64,000 nt of DNA, taken from the NCBI GenBank assembly GCA_009823505.1, contig VZQC01000348.1, positions 273,907 through 337,906 on the forward strand. Direction: 5' to 3'. Shown in pieces: positions 50,775 through 62,219 of this stretch. This DNA comes from Rhizomys pruinosus (lineage: Eukaryota > Chordata > Mammalia > Rodentia > Spalacidae). The position numbers and the translations under genes were made by a program. Positions within the stretch are counted from its first letter, which is position 1. The number at the start of each line of letters is the position of its first letter. The notes under the pieces are model-generated. The model did not search any database, was not told the DNA's origin, and saw only the letters and a program-made list of their open reading frames with translations.

Positions 50775-52482
50775 CCACTTCTCGATATCACTTACTCTAT
50801 AAGACTGAGCTCGGAAGTTCAAGAAAACAAAAATATGCCAAATGGAGAGGTTGGGTGAAAGGAAGGACACCATCCACTGCTTGTGGGAAGTTAATTCTTA
50901 CAGACACTATGGACAGCTAGTGTACGAGAACCCTGTGGAAGACTTGGCAAATGAACTTTGCCACCTGACCACAGCATACCACTCCTGGGTATTACGCACA
51001 AGACTAATCTTAGCCTGCAAGATATACATGCATCAGTTATGGTTTATGCAGTTCTCTTCACAATAAAGAAGACCTGGATCAACTCAAATGCCCCTCGACA
51101 GATAGTGGTGCTGGGATTAGGTAATGTGCCCATCATGCACCCTCCCCACCCATGAAAAATTTAAAGAAAGAGATAGAGGAAGAAAGCAGAGATGGAAGGA
51201 CCGACTGCTCATGGATTTGGTAGCTGTTAATATTGGTGAAAATGACCAATTTTAAAACCAAGCAACTATAGATTCAAATGCAATGCCAATCACAATCCAT
51301 GACATTTCTTCACAGAGCTAGAAAAAGCCACCCTAAAATTAATATGGAAAAAAAAAACCCTGGGATACAAAACTAGATGCGTTGGAAACAAAAAGAGAAT
51401 ATCAAGAAGGGACACCATACAGAGTCTCAAACTAATATTTACAGGAGCCCATAGTCATAAAACCTACCACATGGTACATGGGAACAAAAAACAGATACAT
51501 GGATCAATGGAAAACAACATAGTAGACTCAAACATGAGTACATGCAAGTTCAGATACCTTGTATAATTTGGGGCAAGGTGCCAAGAATACAAAATGGGAG
51601 GAAAGACAGCATTTTTTTTGAAACAAATGTCGTCTTGGAAAATTGTTGCGATCTCTCAACGCTATAAAAGAATAACAAAACTGGAACCTACCTTGTCTTT
51701 CACTCCCTCGCACAAAATCAATAGATCTTCTGAGAATAGCCGGTCAAAGACCCTCATCAAATTATACGATGGGAAAGCCTTGTAAACCCTGAAACTTGGG
51801 TAGCAAAGAATAGACGTTTCACACAAGTCCAGGCGGATCCACAGATATAGGCCATCAGGAAATGGACTTTCTATAATTTGGGACATAAGTTGCTTTAGGC
51901 ATTAAAGGGTCAATAATCAAACCAAGTGGGACACAAGATACCAAACTTTTGTAACATTAAGAAGAAACAACTATGTAATGATGATGAGGATACCCACTGA
52001 GGTGGGGGAGAAAATCTTACCTGGCTACATTGCAACAGAGGATTATATCCAGAATATTACCAAAGAATTAAAAAGAAAAAAAAGAACACAAAGTAAAAAA
52101 TGGCAAGAATGCATGATTCTCTGGGGGGGGTTTGGGGGAAAGGGAAAGGGAAGGGAATATGCCTAAACTGAATTGAAAAATGATGTCTGAAAATCACAAA
52201 ACATCCATTTGAAAAGGAAAAAAGACAGGAGAAGATGATGGAAATGCATTGTATGGTGCATGTAAATGCAAAGGAGCTTGGGATGGGAGTGGGGAACAAG
52301 GAAGCTGAGAATACAGTCAGCAATTGGGAATTGAAACATGTTTATAAAATGAAAAGGCACAGAACTTCAAAATAAATATTAAAAACCATGAAAAAAAATA
52401 TGGGTTATAAAGGGACTGAAATAGATATTTCTCAAATGAAGAAATAAAGGGCTAAGAAACACCTTAAAAGTGTTCTCAACAG

Positions 52483-52744
52483 GGGCTGGAAGAGAATGGC
52501 CTACCAGCGGTTGGAAGCGCCGACCGCTCTTACAGTGAGGACACCCACCGGTCGAGCTCCCAGGCACCACAACTTGGTTGGCTGACGAAAACCGGTCTGA
52601 AGCTCCATTCCAGGAGAACTCCAGTTCCAGGGGAATCCGAGACTCTCTTTCTTCTGACCTCCGCGGCGTGCAGATCGACACGGGTGCACAGACTTGCATC
52701 AGACAGTACATTCAAATACAATACTGAAATTAAATAAAATAAAA
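52483..52744 (+). mobile_element. B2 SINE, present in only one copy of the duplicated locus
   Basis: Sense B2 with head 'ggggctggaagagaatggcc', 'aactccagttccaggggaat' and a tail 'aaataaaataaaaaaaagtg'. The flanks 'aaaagtgttc' on each side look like a TSD. The matching L1 position in the first copy, near 15,095, reads straight through. Confidence 0.85.
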
Positions 52745-53180
52745 AAAAGTGTTCAAGCATACCTTCATAATTAGAAAAATGTAAATTTGAACCACTTTAA
52801 GATTTCATCTTACCCTAGTTTTCGAACTGGTAAGATGAAGCGGATAAAAGTACGCAAAATTCTAGTGAAGTTGTTGGGAATGGGTGGCGCACTCATTTAC
52901 TGCTGGTAAGAATGCAAACCTGTGCAACCACTATGGAAAGAGTGTGTTGGGGAAACTTAAAAAACTAAATGAATCTACCAATAGTGATCCATAGTTATAC
53001 GCACTCACTTGCATATACCCAAAGGATTCGTCGTACTGTAGGACAGTCAAACCTGGAGCATCCATGTTTGTTGCTCTATTTTATTTTTTCAACATGCTTA
53101 AAGAAATGGAAAGCAACCTTAAATGTCCCCTCAACTGAACAAGATGAATACTAGAAGAATGTGGTCGCATTTACCACAAT

Positions 53181-53464
53181 GATGGGATTTTTACTCAAGT
53201 GGTAAGAAAGGATGAAATTATGAAATTTGCAGGTAAATGGATAGAACTAGAAACTGTTATACTAAAGGAAGAACCAGGGATCCAGAAAAGCAAGTGACAC
53301 ATGTTCTTCCTCATTTGTGACTCTTAACACCAATCCCTTATATGTTAGTACATATCCTGACATAACATTGGGAGCCAGGAAAATGAAAAGCAATGAAGGA
53401 ACATGGAAAAGTACAAGAGACCCAAAGAAGGGGGATGACGTAGGAAATGTTATCAAGGGGCAAG
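53181..53464 (+). pseudogene. L1 ORF2 end and 3' UTR start
   Basis: Contains 'gcaggtaaatggatagaact' and 'gaagaaccagggatccag' (the L1 ORF2 terminal segment), then 3' UTR 'attgggagccaggaaaatga' leading into the G/A-rich array. Confidence 0.85.
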
Positions 53465-54420
53465 TGGGGAAATGGGAAATGGGGAAATGGGAAATGGGGA
53501 ACTGGGGAAATGGGAAATGGGAAGTGAGGAAGGGAAATGGGAAATGGGAAATGGGGAACTGGGAAATGGGGAAATGGGAACTGGGGAAATGGGAAATGGG
53601 GAAATGGCAACTGGGAAATGGGGAAATGGGAAATGGGGAAATGGGAAATGGGGAAATGAGGAAATGGGAACTGGACTGGGGAACTGGAAATGGGGAAATA
53701 GGAAATGGGGAAATAGGGAAATAGGAAATGGGAAATGTGGAAATAGGGAATTGGGGAATGGGAAATGGGAAATGAGGAACTGGGGAACTGGGGAAATGGG
53801 AAATGGGGAAATGAGGAAATGGGGAAATGGGGAACTGGGGGACTGGGGAACTGGAAATGGGAAATGAGAAATGGGATTGGGAAATGGGAAATGGTGGGAC
53901 ATGGGGAATGGGAGGGGAAATGGAATGGGAAAATGAGGAATGGGAATGGGAACTGGAGGGAATGCGATGGGGAAGGAAATGGGGAAATGGATGGAAGTGT
54001 GGATGGGAATGGGAAGAGGGAACTGGGGAACGATGGGAAAATGGGGAAATGGGAAATGGGAATGAACTGGGGGACTGAACTGGAATGAAATGAGAATGGA
54101 AATGGGAAATGGGAAATGGGAAATGGGAAATGGGAAATGGGAAATGGGAAATGGGAAATGGGAAATGGGAAAGGTGGGAGGAAGTGGAATGGGAAATGGG
54201 GAAGGGAATGTGGGAAATGGGATGGGAAATGGGAATGAAGGACTGGGGACAATGGGGAATGGAAATGGATGGGAATGGGGAAATAATGGGAAATGGAAGG
54301 GAAATGGGAAAGGAATGGGAACACTGGGATGGGAAATGGGAAGTGGGAAATGGGAAAGGAAATGGGAATGGGAACTGATGGGAAGAAATGGGAACTGGGA
54401 AAGGTGCATGGGATAGGGAC
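53465..54420 (+). repeat. Degenerate GGGAAATG-type array (about 950 bp)
   Basis: GGGAAAT, GGGGAAAT, GGGGAACT and related units with GGG/GGGG runs throughout. Perfect stretch only at about 54,099-54,170. It lies within L1 3' UTR, where rodent L1s normally carry a G-rich polypurine tract. Long ORFs across it (up to 386 codons, minus strand) are artefacts of a stop-free repeat. Confidence 0.95.
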
Positions 54421-54429
54421 AAATGGGGG

Positions 54430-54606
54430 GAATGGTATTCAACACTGGGAAGGGAGGAGGAAGGACATGCAAAGAACCACGGGGATAGTGGGGAAGAAGG
54501 AACTCAAGAGAGAGGGAGCAGATAACAGGAGAAAGGTATTATCAAGGGGAAAATGTGGAAATGGGGGGCACTTAAACTGGAGAGGGAAGAAGGTGATTAA
54601 ATGGGG

Positions 54607-54673
<67 letters not shown>

Positions 54674-55195
54674 AGCTTAGGTGGTATTAAAAGCCAGAGG
54701 AAATGTATTTACTCACCCCCCCCAAGAAAAACTCCACATACCATATCTAAACACAAGTGCATGTGTATACATGAAGGCTATATAATACGGAATATAGTGC
54801 CACACAGGAGAAATCTCCCTTTGATTTGTTGGTCAGGGTAGTCCAAGAGACTGTCCAAAATAATACAGGCTATTGCCACAGCCCTTGATCTCCTTTCAGA
54901 ACTCAAAAGTTAGACCCTACTGCTAAAGACAGGACATACTCAGACACAGGACTTGGATCAGTGGAGCTGACCTCACCTGGAAGCCCCTTCCACTGAAGGC
55001 TAGCTCTCACAGTTCTAGAGGATGCTATGCAAACTAGTAAGGCAGAAAAATCAATCAGTGGTCCAATCCAGCTCCAGCTCCAAAGCCTAATGACCACAAC
55101 AACTGGCACAATAAACTCTACTGGTACAGTAGTGGCACTTTTATCTAGGAGGGTAATCAATGGCTATTAACTGGACTTAAGTCTATTATGTGATG
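54430..55195 (+). mobile_element. L1 3' UTR, sense
   Basis: Continuation of the L1 3' UTR after the array. 'gaaggctagctctcacagtt' and 'gaggatgctatgcaaac' are the sense counterparts of antisense words at 3,060-3,110 and 60,270-60,300. Noisy copy at 17.2-18.4 kb. Confidence 0.7.
54607..54674 (+). repeat. (GA)n microsatellite
   Basis: Nearly uninterrupted GA dinucleotides with two GAGG breaks. In the noisy copy at 17,410-17,465 it appears shorter and scrambled. Confidence 0.95.
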
Positions 55196-55683
55196 AATTA
55201 TGCTTATTGATTTATATATGCTGAATCATTCTCCTATCTCTGGAATGAAGCCAATTTAATCATAAGCAAAATATTAAGAAACATAATTAACATACAAAAT
55301 TAATCGCTTTCCTCTATACCAATGATAAACATACTGAGAAAGAAATGAAGGAAATAGCTGGATGTGGTGGAACACACCTTTAATCCCAGCACTCAGGAGG
55401 CAGAGGCAGGCGGATCTCTGTGAGTTCAATGCCAGCCTGGTCTACAGAGCGAGCTCCAGGCCAGCTGGGACTAAAGGGAGACCTTGTCTCAAAAATACAA
55501 AAAAGAAAGAAAGAAATGAAGGAAATAACTCCATGCTATTGGGGCTTGGAACAACCCTAGAGAAGTGAAAGACCACTTCAATGAAAATGTTAAAATAGGG
55601 AAGAAATGGAAGAAGATGCTAGAAGATGGAACGACTTCCCATACTCATGGATCAGAAGAGCTAATACTGTGAAAACGGCACTC
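55196..55683. pseudogene. L1 ORF2 fragments around an inversion, split by B1
   Basis: 55,203-55,262 reads as antisense RT sequence ('ctggaatgaagccaatttaa', reverse complement of the F-I-P-E region). From about 55,263 the sequence is sense ORF2, split by the B1, and ends with W-N-D-F-P-Y-S-W at 55,626-55,655. At about 55,684 it jumps back to earlier RT sequence, so a separate L1 starts there. Confidence 0.7.
55357..55508 (+). mobile_element. B1 SINE with 19-bp TSD
   Basis: Sense B1 ('gctggatgtggtggaacaca' to 'gagaccttgtctcaaaaata') with a perfect TSD gaaagaaatgaaggaaata at 55,338-55,356 and 55,509-55,527. Confidence 0.97.
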
Positions 55684-57575
55684 CAGCATCCCTTCAGGCT
55701 TAAAGTACTAGAAGGAATTGTATTGGAGGGATCATTCCTCAATGTAATCAAAGCCATATACAGGAAACCTACAGCCAATATCATCCTAAATGGAGAAATG
55801 ACAGAAGCATTCCCTTTAAAGGTAGGAACTAGGCAAGGCTGCCCCCTGTCACCACTCCTCTTCAATATAGTGCTTGAAACACTTGCTAGGGCAATAAGGC
55901 AAGAAAAGGAAATTAAAGGAGTACTAATTGGAAAAGAGGAAGTCAAGCTATCCCTTTTTGCTGATGATATGATTGTTTACTTAAGGGATGCTAAGAACTC
56001 CACCAGAAAACTCCTAGAAACCATTAAGAGCTTCAGTAAAGTAGCAGGATACAAAGTTAACCCAACAACAAGCAACTGAAGAAGGAATACAAGGAGACCT
56101 TCCCACTCACAATAGCCTCAAAAACAATAAAATACCTAGGAACAAACCTAACCAAAGACACCAAAGATCTCTACAACAAAAATTTTAAACCCCTGAAGAA
56201 GGAAATCGAGGAAGACATCAGAAGATGGAAAAACCTCACATACTCATGGATTGGGAAAATTAATATAGTAAAAATGTCCATTCTACACAAACTCTTGTAC
56301 AGATTCAATGCAATCCCAATTAAAATCCCCAAGAGTTTCTTCACAGGCTTGGAAAAAAAAGTCCTTAATTTTACTTGGAAAAACAAAAGACCCTGAATAG
56401 CCAAAGCAACCCTGAGTGAAAAGAGCAATACAGAGGGGATCTCTATACCAGACTTCAAACTATACTACAGGGCTATAGTCATAAAAACAACTTGGTACTG
56501 GCACAAAAACAGACCTGTTGACCAACGGAACAAAACTGAAGATCCAAACTTCAGCACATACAATTTCAGCCACCTCATATTTGACAAGGGGGCAAAGAAG
56601 ACACAACGGAGGAAAGACAGCATCTTCAGTAAGTGGTGTTGGCAAAACTGGATCACCACTTGTAGAAGAATGAAATTAAACCCCTACCTCTCGCCCTGTA
56701 CAAAAGTCAATTCCAGATGGATCAAAGACCTCAACATGAAACCCCAAACTCTGAAGGTGATAGAAGAAAAAGTTGGCAGCAGTCTACAAGACATAGGCAT
56801 AGGAAAAGACTTCCTAAATCAGAAAGGGGCTGTGCAAGAATTAAGGTCAACAATTGACAAATGGGGCCTTATTTCAAACTCAAAAGCTTCTGTACATCAA
56901 AATAAACAATCAAGGGAAGTGAAGAGAAAACCCACAGAGTGGGAGGAAACCTTCACCACAGATACATCTGACAAAACATTGATTTCTAGAATATATAAAC
57001 TACTCAGAAAACAAAGAAGAAAGAAAACAAATGACCCACTCAAAAGATGGAGCAAACAGGTGAACAGAGACTTCACAAGTGAGGAATTAGAGATGGCTGA
57101 GAAACATCTTAAAAAGTATTCAATGTCACTAATAATTAAGGGAATGCAAATTAAAACCACTTTAAGATATCATCTTACTCCAATAAGACTGACTAGGATC
57201 AAGAAAACAAATGATACCAAGTGTTGGAGAGGTTATAGGGAAAGAGGAACACTCATCCACTGCTGGTGGGAATGTAAACTCATACAGCCACTATGGAAAG
57301 CAGTGTAGAGAACCCTTGGAAGACTTGGAATGAACTTGCCACCTGACCCAGCCATACCACTCCTGGGTACTTACGCACAAGACTCATCTTACCGCAGAGA
57401 TACATGCACAGCCATGTTTATTGCAGCTCTCTTCACAATAGCAAGGAGCTGGAACCAACCCAAGTGCCCCTCAACTGACGAGTGGATAGAGAAAATGTGG
57501 TACATCCACACAATGGAGTTCTATGCAATGGTAAAGAAAGATAAACATGATGGTAATGAAACCATTCCCTAACTG
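55684..57575 (+). pseudogene. L1 ORF2: reverse transcriptase to C-terminus, near-continuous
   Basis: The best-preserved L1 coding stretch. RT block: [14 protein letters not shown] at about 55,825-55,870 and catalytic F-A-D-D at 55,957-55,968. After a frame break near 56,079 come the thumb (56,270-56,400) and a 212-codon open C-terminal domain (56,670-57,308) with cysteine-zone C-W-W-E-C near 57,255-57,275. A last piece (57,330-57,572) has P-A-I-P-L-L-G and a W-I-E-K-M-W-Y motif. 5' truncated, with at least four frame breaks, so inactive. Confidence 0.92.
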
Positions 57576-58700
57576 TAAACTAGAGCCAACTGTTACAGTG
57601 GTAATTTCCTATAAAACAGGCATAACGTATTAACTGATTGTTAGGCATAAGAACTGTTAAAGGATATTTCCCTAACTAGAGCCAAATTCAATAGTAAAGT
57701 GTTTATAAGTTGTGTAATTAAGCAAAATATATTACTACAGGAAAGCTCTGACATCAGCAATGAATTATTCTGCCTAGGAGATGTTGGCTAGGGGATTCAA
57801 ACCTGCTACCCCCAAATTATAAAGGCCGTTTGCCTATAAGTGGGATATATGCAAGGAGAAAGGCAGTAAGTCCCTGTTGTCGAAGACCTGGTGTGAGCAT
57901 GAAAAATGTTATGAGACGTCACTTGCTAGCGTACAACTGGCCTCTGAAAAGGCTAGAGAGCGTTACCAAAGGCCACTAAAGCAATACAGCAAAATATTGG
58001 TCTCCCTGAGACAAGCAACACTCCTCCGTCAATATCAGCTACACCTCAACAGCCTGGAGATACTGTGCAACAGTGGCAGCCAAGTGTCTATATATATCCC
58101 AAATTTATTTGGCTATTAGCTCTCTCCTTGGAGGAATAACTCACAGCTGATGCCACAAGCTTGTGTCCTCGGGTGGTTGGGCGATGTTGTAAGCCACAGT
58201 AAGAACTTGTCACCCTTTATAGAGAAACCACAGTTTGCGGATTAGCATGCCATCCAAGCATCTGTGTCTATGCTCACAGCTTAGCTTGACATAATAATTA
58301 GTACTGCTTAAATGCCTGTACATCCAATAGCTTGTGCTTTGTTAATATGACTAAAAAGGGTATCACTGGGAAAGCTGTCAATCCATGAAAGGAAACAACC
58401 TGAACAGACTGGAGTCCAAAATGACAACTCCAAAAAAATTAGACTGTTTTCTTCTCACCCACTTGTGCCCCTTTCCCAAAGCCCAGGGAACAAACTGCGG
58501 AAGAGGAGGCATGGTAGATTGTAAGGGCTGTGGAGAGATAGGGGTGAATCATGAGACTACAGGAATATAGTCTGGACTCCTGATTGATCAACATGTCTGT
58601 GCATACAAGCTTCTTCAACTGGTCTATGGGAACCTTGGGTTGTTCAAAATTTGGACATAGATACTTGCAAAATGCACCAATTACCTGATTGTATGAAAAA
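57576..58700. other. Unassigned sequence, one 81-codon open stretch
   Basis: Starts at the L1 ORF2 end but carries none of the L1 3' UTR words seen elsewhere. An open frame at 57,877-58,119 (starting on TTG) encodes a Q/R/L-rich peptide with a predicted helical middle (S-E-K-A-R-E-R-Y). I recognise no family. It could be an LTR or retrovirus-derived remnant, an unusual 3' UTR or a processed pseudogene. Its noisy copies are at 21.9-23.7 kb and, in part, beyond 45.3 kb reversed. Confidence 0.4.
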
Positions 58701-58702
58701 AA

Positions 58703-58830
58703 AAAGATGACATCATGAACTTTGCAGGTAAATGGATGGAGCTAGAAGATATCATGCTGAGTGAAGTAACACAGTCCCAGAAAAACAACGAATGGTATCC
58801 ATCATCTGTGGATGGTAGCACCAATTACCT
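58703..58830 (+). pseudogene. L1 ORF2 terminal fragment
   Basis: 'gatgacatcatgaactttgc', 'ggtaaatggatggagctaga' and 'gtgaagtaacacagtcccag' are the last ORF2 codons, as at 6,368-6,440. Truncated on both sides. Confidence 0.8.
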
Positions 58831-58917
58831 AATTGTATGGCAAATGATCAATGTCAATGTGATCTGAAAACAACTGTGCTCTTATATTGTAGAATCCCTT
58901 AAAAAATAAATAAAATA

Positions 58918-59047
58918 GCCAGGTGTGGTGGCACATGCCTTTAATCCTAGCACTCGGGAGGCAGAGGCAGGCGGATCTTTGTGAGTTCAAGGCCAGCCTG
59001 GTCTACAGAGTGAGTTCCAGGACAGCTGGGGCTACAGGGAGACCCTG

Positions 59048-59087
<40 letters not shown>
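58918..59087 (+). mobile_element. B1 SINE with long poly-A
   Basis: Sense B1 ending 'gagaccctgtataaaaaa' and a run of about 37 A's. The long pure tail suggests a young insertion. Confidence 0.95.
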
Positions 59088-59089
<2 letters not shown>

Positions 59090-59099
59090 AAATGGCATG

Positions 59100-59225
59100 T
59101 GTACCAAAAGCAGTTTACAGATTCAGTGCAATACTGTAAACCAATATTCCAGTGGCATTCTTCACAAGAACAGAAAAAGAGAACTTAAAATTCATGTGGA
59201 AACTCCATAACCCAAACTAAGGATA
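59100..59225 (+). pseudogene. Short L1 ORF2 thumb fragment
   Basis: 'cagtttacagattcagtgca', 'gtggcattcttcacaagaac' and 'aaaattcatgtggaaac' correspond to the Y-R-F-x-A-I-P, F-F-T and L-K-F-x-W positions of ORF2. Confidence 0.75.
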
Positions 59226-59359
59226 TATGAGAAAGCCATACAAACCTAATAGTCTGTTAAGATAAGAAAAAAAAAAAACTTACAAGGGAATCTACATTTG
59301 ATTGAAGGTACTTTGTGTAGTTGGATAAAGCTCCTATAGGAGCCATAGATTAAAGCATA
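59226..59359. other. Short AT-rich spacer
   Basis: Contains a 14-bp palindrome, gctcctataggagc, near 59,330 and an A-run at 59,267. Nothing else is visible. Confidence 0.4.
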
Positions 59360-60775
59360 CTAATATTCTTATTGATTCCTTGAAAATTTCATACAATGTA
59401 TTTGATCATATTCAGACTCCCCTTTCCCACCTCCTCTAAGATCCACCATCCCTACCCCTGTTCACTTTCTATCCTCTATGTGTTTAAGGCCTATCAAGTG
59501 TAATTTGTGTGCCCCAAGTAGTCTTGGGTGTAGGCTCATCTCTTAGAATGTTGTCAGCATCTCTACGAAAAACTGTTCCTCTCTCAGCAGCTGCCTATTG
59601 CCAATCGTTCCTCAGCTAGACTGGGGCTTCATGCTAACTCTTCCTCCATGCTGGGTTTTGTCTGGCTTGGGCTTGAGCAAGTCACAAGTGTGTGGCTTCA
59701 TATGTACAGGTGCCTTGTTGGGCCCAGAAAACACTGCTTCTTTGTAGTCATCCATCATCTTTGTCTCTTACACTCTTTCCATCCTCTCTTTTGCAATTAT
59801 CCCTGAGCCTTGGAGGAGGGACTGTGACATAGCTGTTCCATTTGGGGTTGAGCATTCTGGAGTCTTTTATTTTCTGAATGTTGATGAATTGAGGATCTTT
59901 GTGTTAATCATCCTCTCCTATAAGAAGAAGCTTCTCTGGTGAGTTGATAGATGCACTCACCAACTTATGGATATAACAGTAAGTCATTAGAAATCTGTTT
60001 AATACTATATCCATTTAGCAGAGTAAGAGCAGTAGGTTCTCCTCCTGTACAGCCTATGACCTGTTTAGTTACAGGTTCTTGGTCCTGATACAGCGACTGT
60101 TATGGGCTTCTTTTTGTGAAGCAGGCGATAATTGCAATCAGAAAGTGGTTGGGTACTCCTGTAACATTCTTGCCACTATTGTACCAATGAGCTTATCTTG
60201 CCAAGCCAGTCATTATTGTAGTTTTCAGGGCTCACAAATGGGTAACGTTGAGAATTATTTTTCTGTTACCATGCATAGCACCTAACCAGCAGAGATGAAG
60301 CTCCAAGGTCAATATCATCTTGATTTGTCCATGTTTGTTTTATGAGTCACATATGTAGTTGCGTTAGCAATGGCAACAGTCAGTATGTCTTGAGGCTCTA
60401 TGGGACCTCCCTGGTCAACAATTCTAAAAGAGGGAACCCATTCCTTGCATTAGGTTTTTTATTTGCTAGGCTGTGATGTCTGGTGGGGACACTGTTGCCT
60501 GTTATAGGGTAGCACCATTAATTCTTTTTAGATATGCATATGTATGTGTTTTAGCAAGCTTATACAGTGGTAGGTTTCTGTGTGACTTTCCTCTACCCTG
60601 TCTTTCCCATTCCTCACCCCCATTTAGCTCTTCCTGTTTTATAATTTTTATTTCCCCCTTCATATCACTGCATTCTCTCTCCCCTTCCATGAGGCCTCCA
60701 TGACCCCTTACTAATTTCTCGACCTCAGTGGATTTTCCAGTCAAAACACAAACATTTATTTGAAGATTCAATATG
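59360..60775 (-). mobile_element. L1 3' UTR, antisense
   Basis: Left edge 'catacaatgtatttgatcat' is the reverse complement of the rodent L1 3' end ('acattgtatgaaa...' then A-rich). It continues collinear with 2,150-3,220 (for example 59,700-59,790, 59,930-60,060 and 60,145-60,280). Next to it, in the same orientation, lies ORF2. A 76-codon frame at 60,473-60,703 is in C/T-rich UTR and not coding. Confidence 0.75.
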
Positions 60776-62185
60776 AGAAAGAACATATAACGTTTGTCTT
60801 TCTATACGTGGGTTACCTCACTCAGAATGGTTGTTTCCATTTCCAACCACTTACCTGTAAATTTAATAATTTTGTTTTTTTAACAGTGGAATGATATTCC
60901 ATTATGTAAGTGTATCATAGTTTCAGTATTCATTTGTCAGTTGATGGACATCTAGATTGTTTCCATTTCCTGGCTATTGTGAATAGAATATCAGTGAACA
61001 TGGATGAGCAGGTGTCTCTGCAGTAGGATATAGACTCCATTAGGTATATGCCATGTCTGGGATGGTTTTTTTAGTTGGGAGATTTTATTTACTTCTTCCT
61101 TTTTACTGGATGTTATAGGCTATTTAAATGATTTATTTCATCTTGATTTAGCTTTGGTAGACCATATATATCTAGAAATGTATTCATTTCTTTTATATTT
61201 TCTGGTTTTATGGAATATATATTTCTACAGTATGTCCTTATGATTCTTTGAATTTCCTTAGTTCCTATTCTAATGTCTCCCTTTTCATCTCTAATTTTAT
61301 TAATTTGGATCCTCTCTTTTTCTTTTGGTTAATTAAGTTTTAATATTTTCAAAGAACCAACTCTTTGTTTCATTGATTTTTCTGTGTTTTTTTTTGTTTC
61401 TCTTATATTAATTTTACCTCTGATTTAAAAATACATTTATTTTTATTTTATGTATATGAACATATTGATTGGATTTATGTAAATGCATCTGTGTCATACA
61501 ATGACCACAGAGGTCAGAAAAGGGTGTTGGGTTCCCTTGGAACTGGAGTTACGGATATTTGTTAGTTGCCATGTGGGTACTAGGAATTGAACATGGGTCG
61601 TCTGCAAGAGCAGCCAGTATTCTTAACATCCTAATCACTGAGCCATCTTTCCAGCCCTTTAACCCTGACTTTGATGATCTCTTCCTGTCTACTGTTTTTG
61701 GATGTTGTTTGTTCTTGTTTCTCAAAGGTCTTCAGGTAGCATCATTGAGCCGTTGATTTCAGACCTCTCAAATCTTCATATAGATACTTAGTGCTATAGC
61801 TTTCTCTTGGGACCGCCTTCAACATGTCCCAAAGATTTTGGTATGCTGTGTTTACATTTTCATTCAATTCTAGGAGTTTAAATTTTTTCTTCTTAGTTTC
61901 TGCCTGGACCCAGTTTTCATTCAGGTGTGTTTTTTAGTTTCTATGAGTTTGTGTACTCTCTGTAGTTTCTATCACTGTTGATACAGCTTTATTGCATTAC
62001 AATAGGATGAAAGATGTTGTTACTGTTTTCCTATATTTGTTAGGACTTGCTTTATGCCCTTATAGGTGATCAATTTTGGAGAAAGTTCCATGGGCTAATG
62101 AGAAAAAATATATATAGTGTTATTTTATTTTTGTGTTGCAATTTGTGCATCTGAATTTCATTTGTTGAGTTTTTTCCTTTCTTTT
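60776..62185 (-). pseudogene. Antisense L1 ORF2, internally deleted
   Basis: Minus strand: the ORF2 C-terminal end at 60,780-61,075 ('cagttgatggacatctagat', 'ccatttcctggctattgtga' reversed), then a jump at about 61,080 to central ORF2 (reverse of 'aaagaaccaactctttgttt'). After the B2 it continues to 62,185, including the reverse complement of the K-I-D-H endonuclease segment near 62,065-62,085. Stops throughout. With the antisense 3' UTR to its left it forms one old minus-strand L1. Confidence 0.85.
61427..61657 (-). mobile_element. B2 SINE, antisense
   Basis: Reverse-complement B2 with 'cccttggaactggagttacg' and head 'gagccatctttccagccc'. Its flanks (ttttacctctgattt / tttaaccctgactttg) suggest a decayed TSD. 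Inserted into the antisense L1. Confidence 0.92.
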
Positions 62186-62219
62186 TAGTTCAAGTCACTT
62201 TTTTTTCAGATGAGGTGTT

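Larger units (their letters stand above)
49851..53180 (+). pseudogene. Error-rich copy of L1 ORF2 C-terminal fragments
   Basis: Follows 12,690-15,540 in order (for example 50,400-50,540 with 13,170-13,290; 51,185-51,300 with 13,920-14,030) with frequent insertions. Quality drops sharply at about 49,861, where 28-30 bases unrelated to L1 sit at the switch. The first copy is the better reading of this segment. Confidence 0.8.

Noticed and set aside
53262..54472. ORFs of 328-386 codons on the minus strand, Pro/Phe/Ser/His-rich
   Set aside because: Same reason: the complement of a G/A-rich L1 3' UTR array.
59330..59344. 14-bp palindrome gctcctataggagc as an operator-like site
   Set aside because: Short palindromes of this size are expected by chance, and no promoter or gene is nearby.
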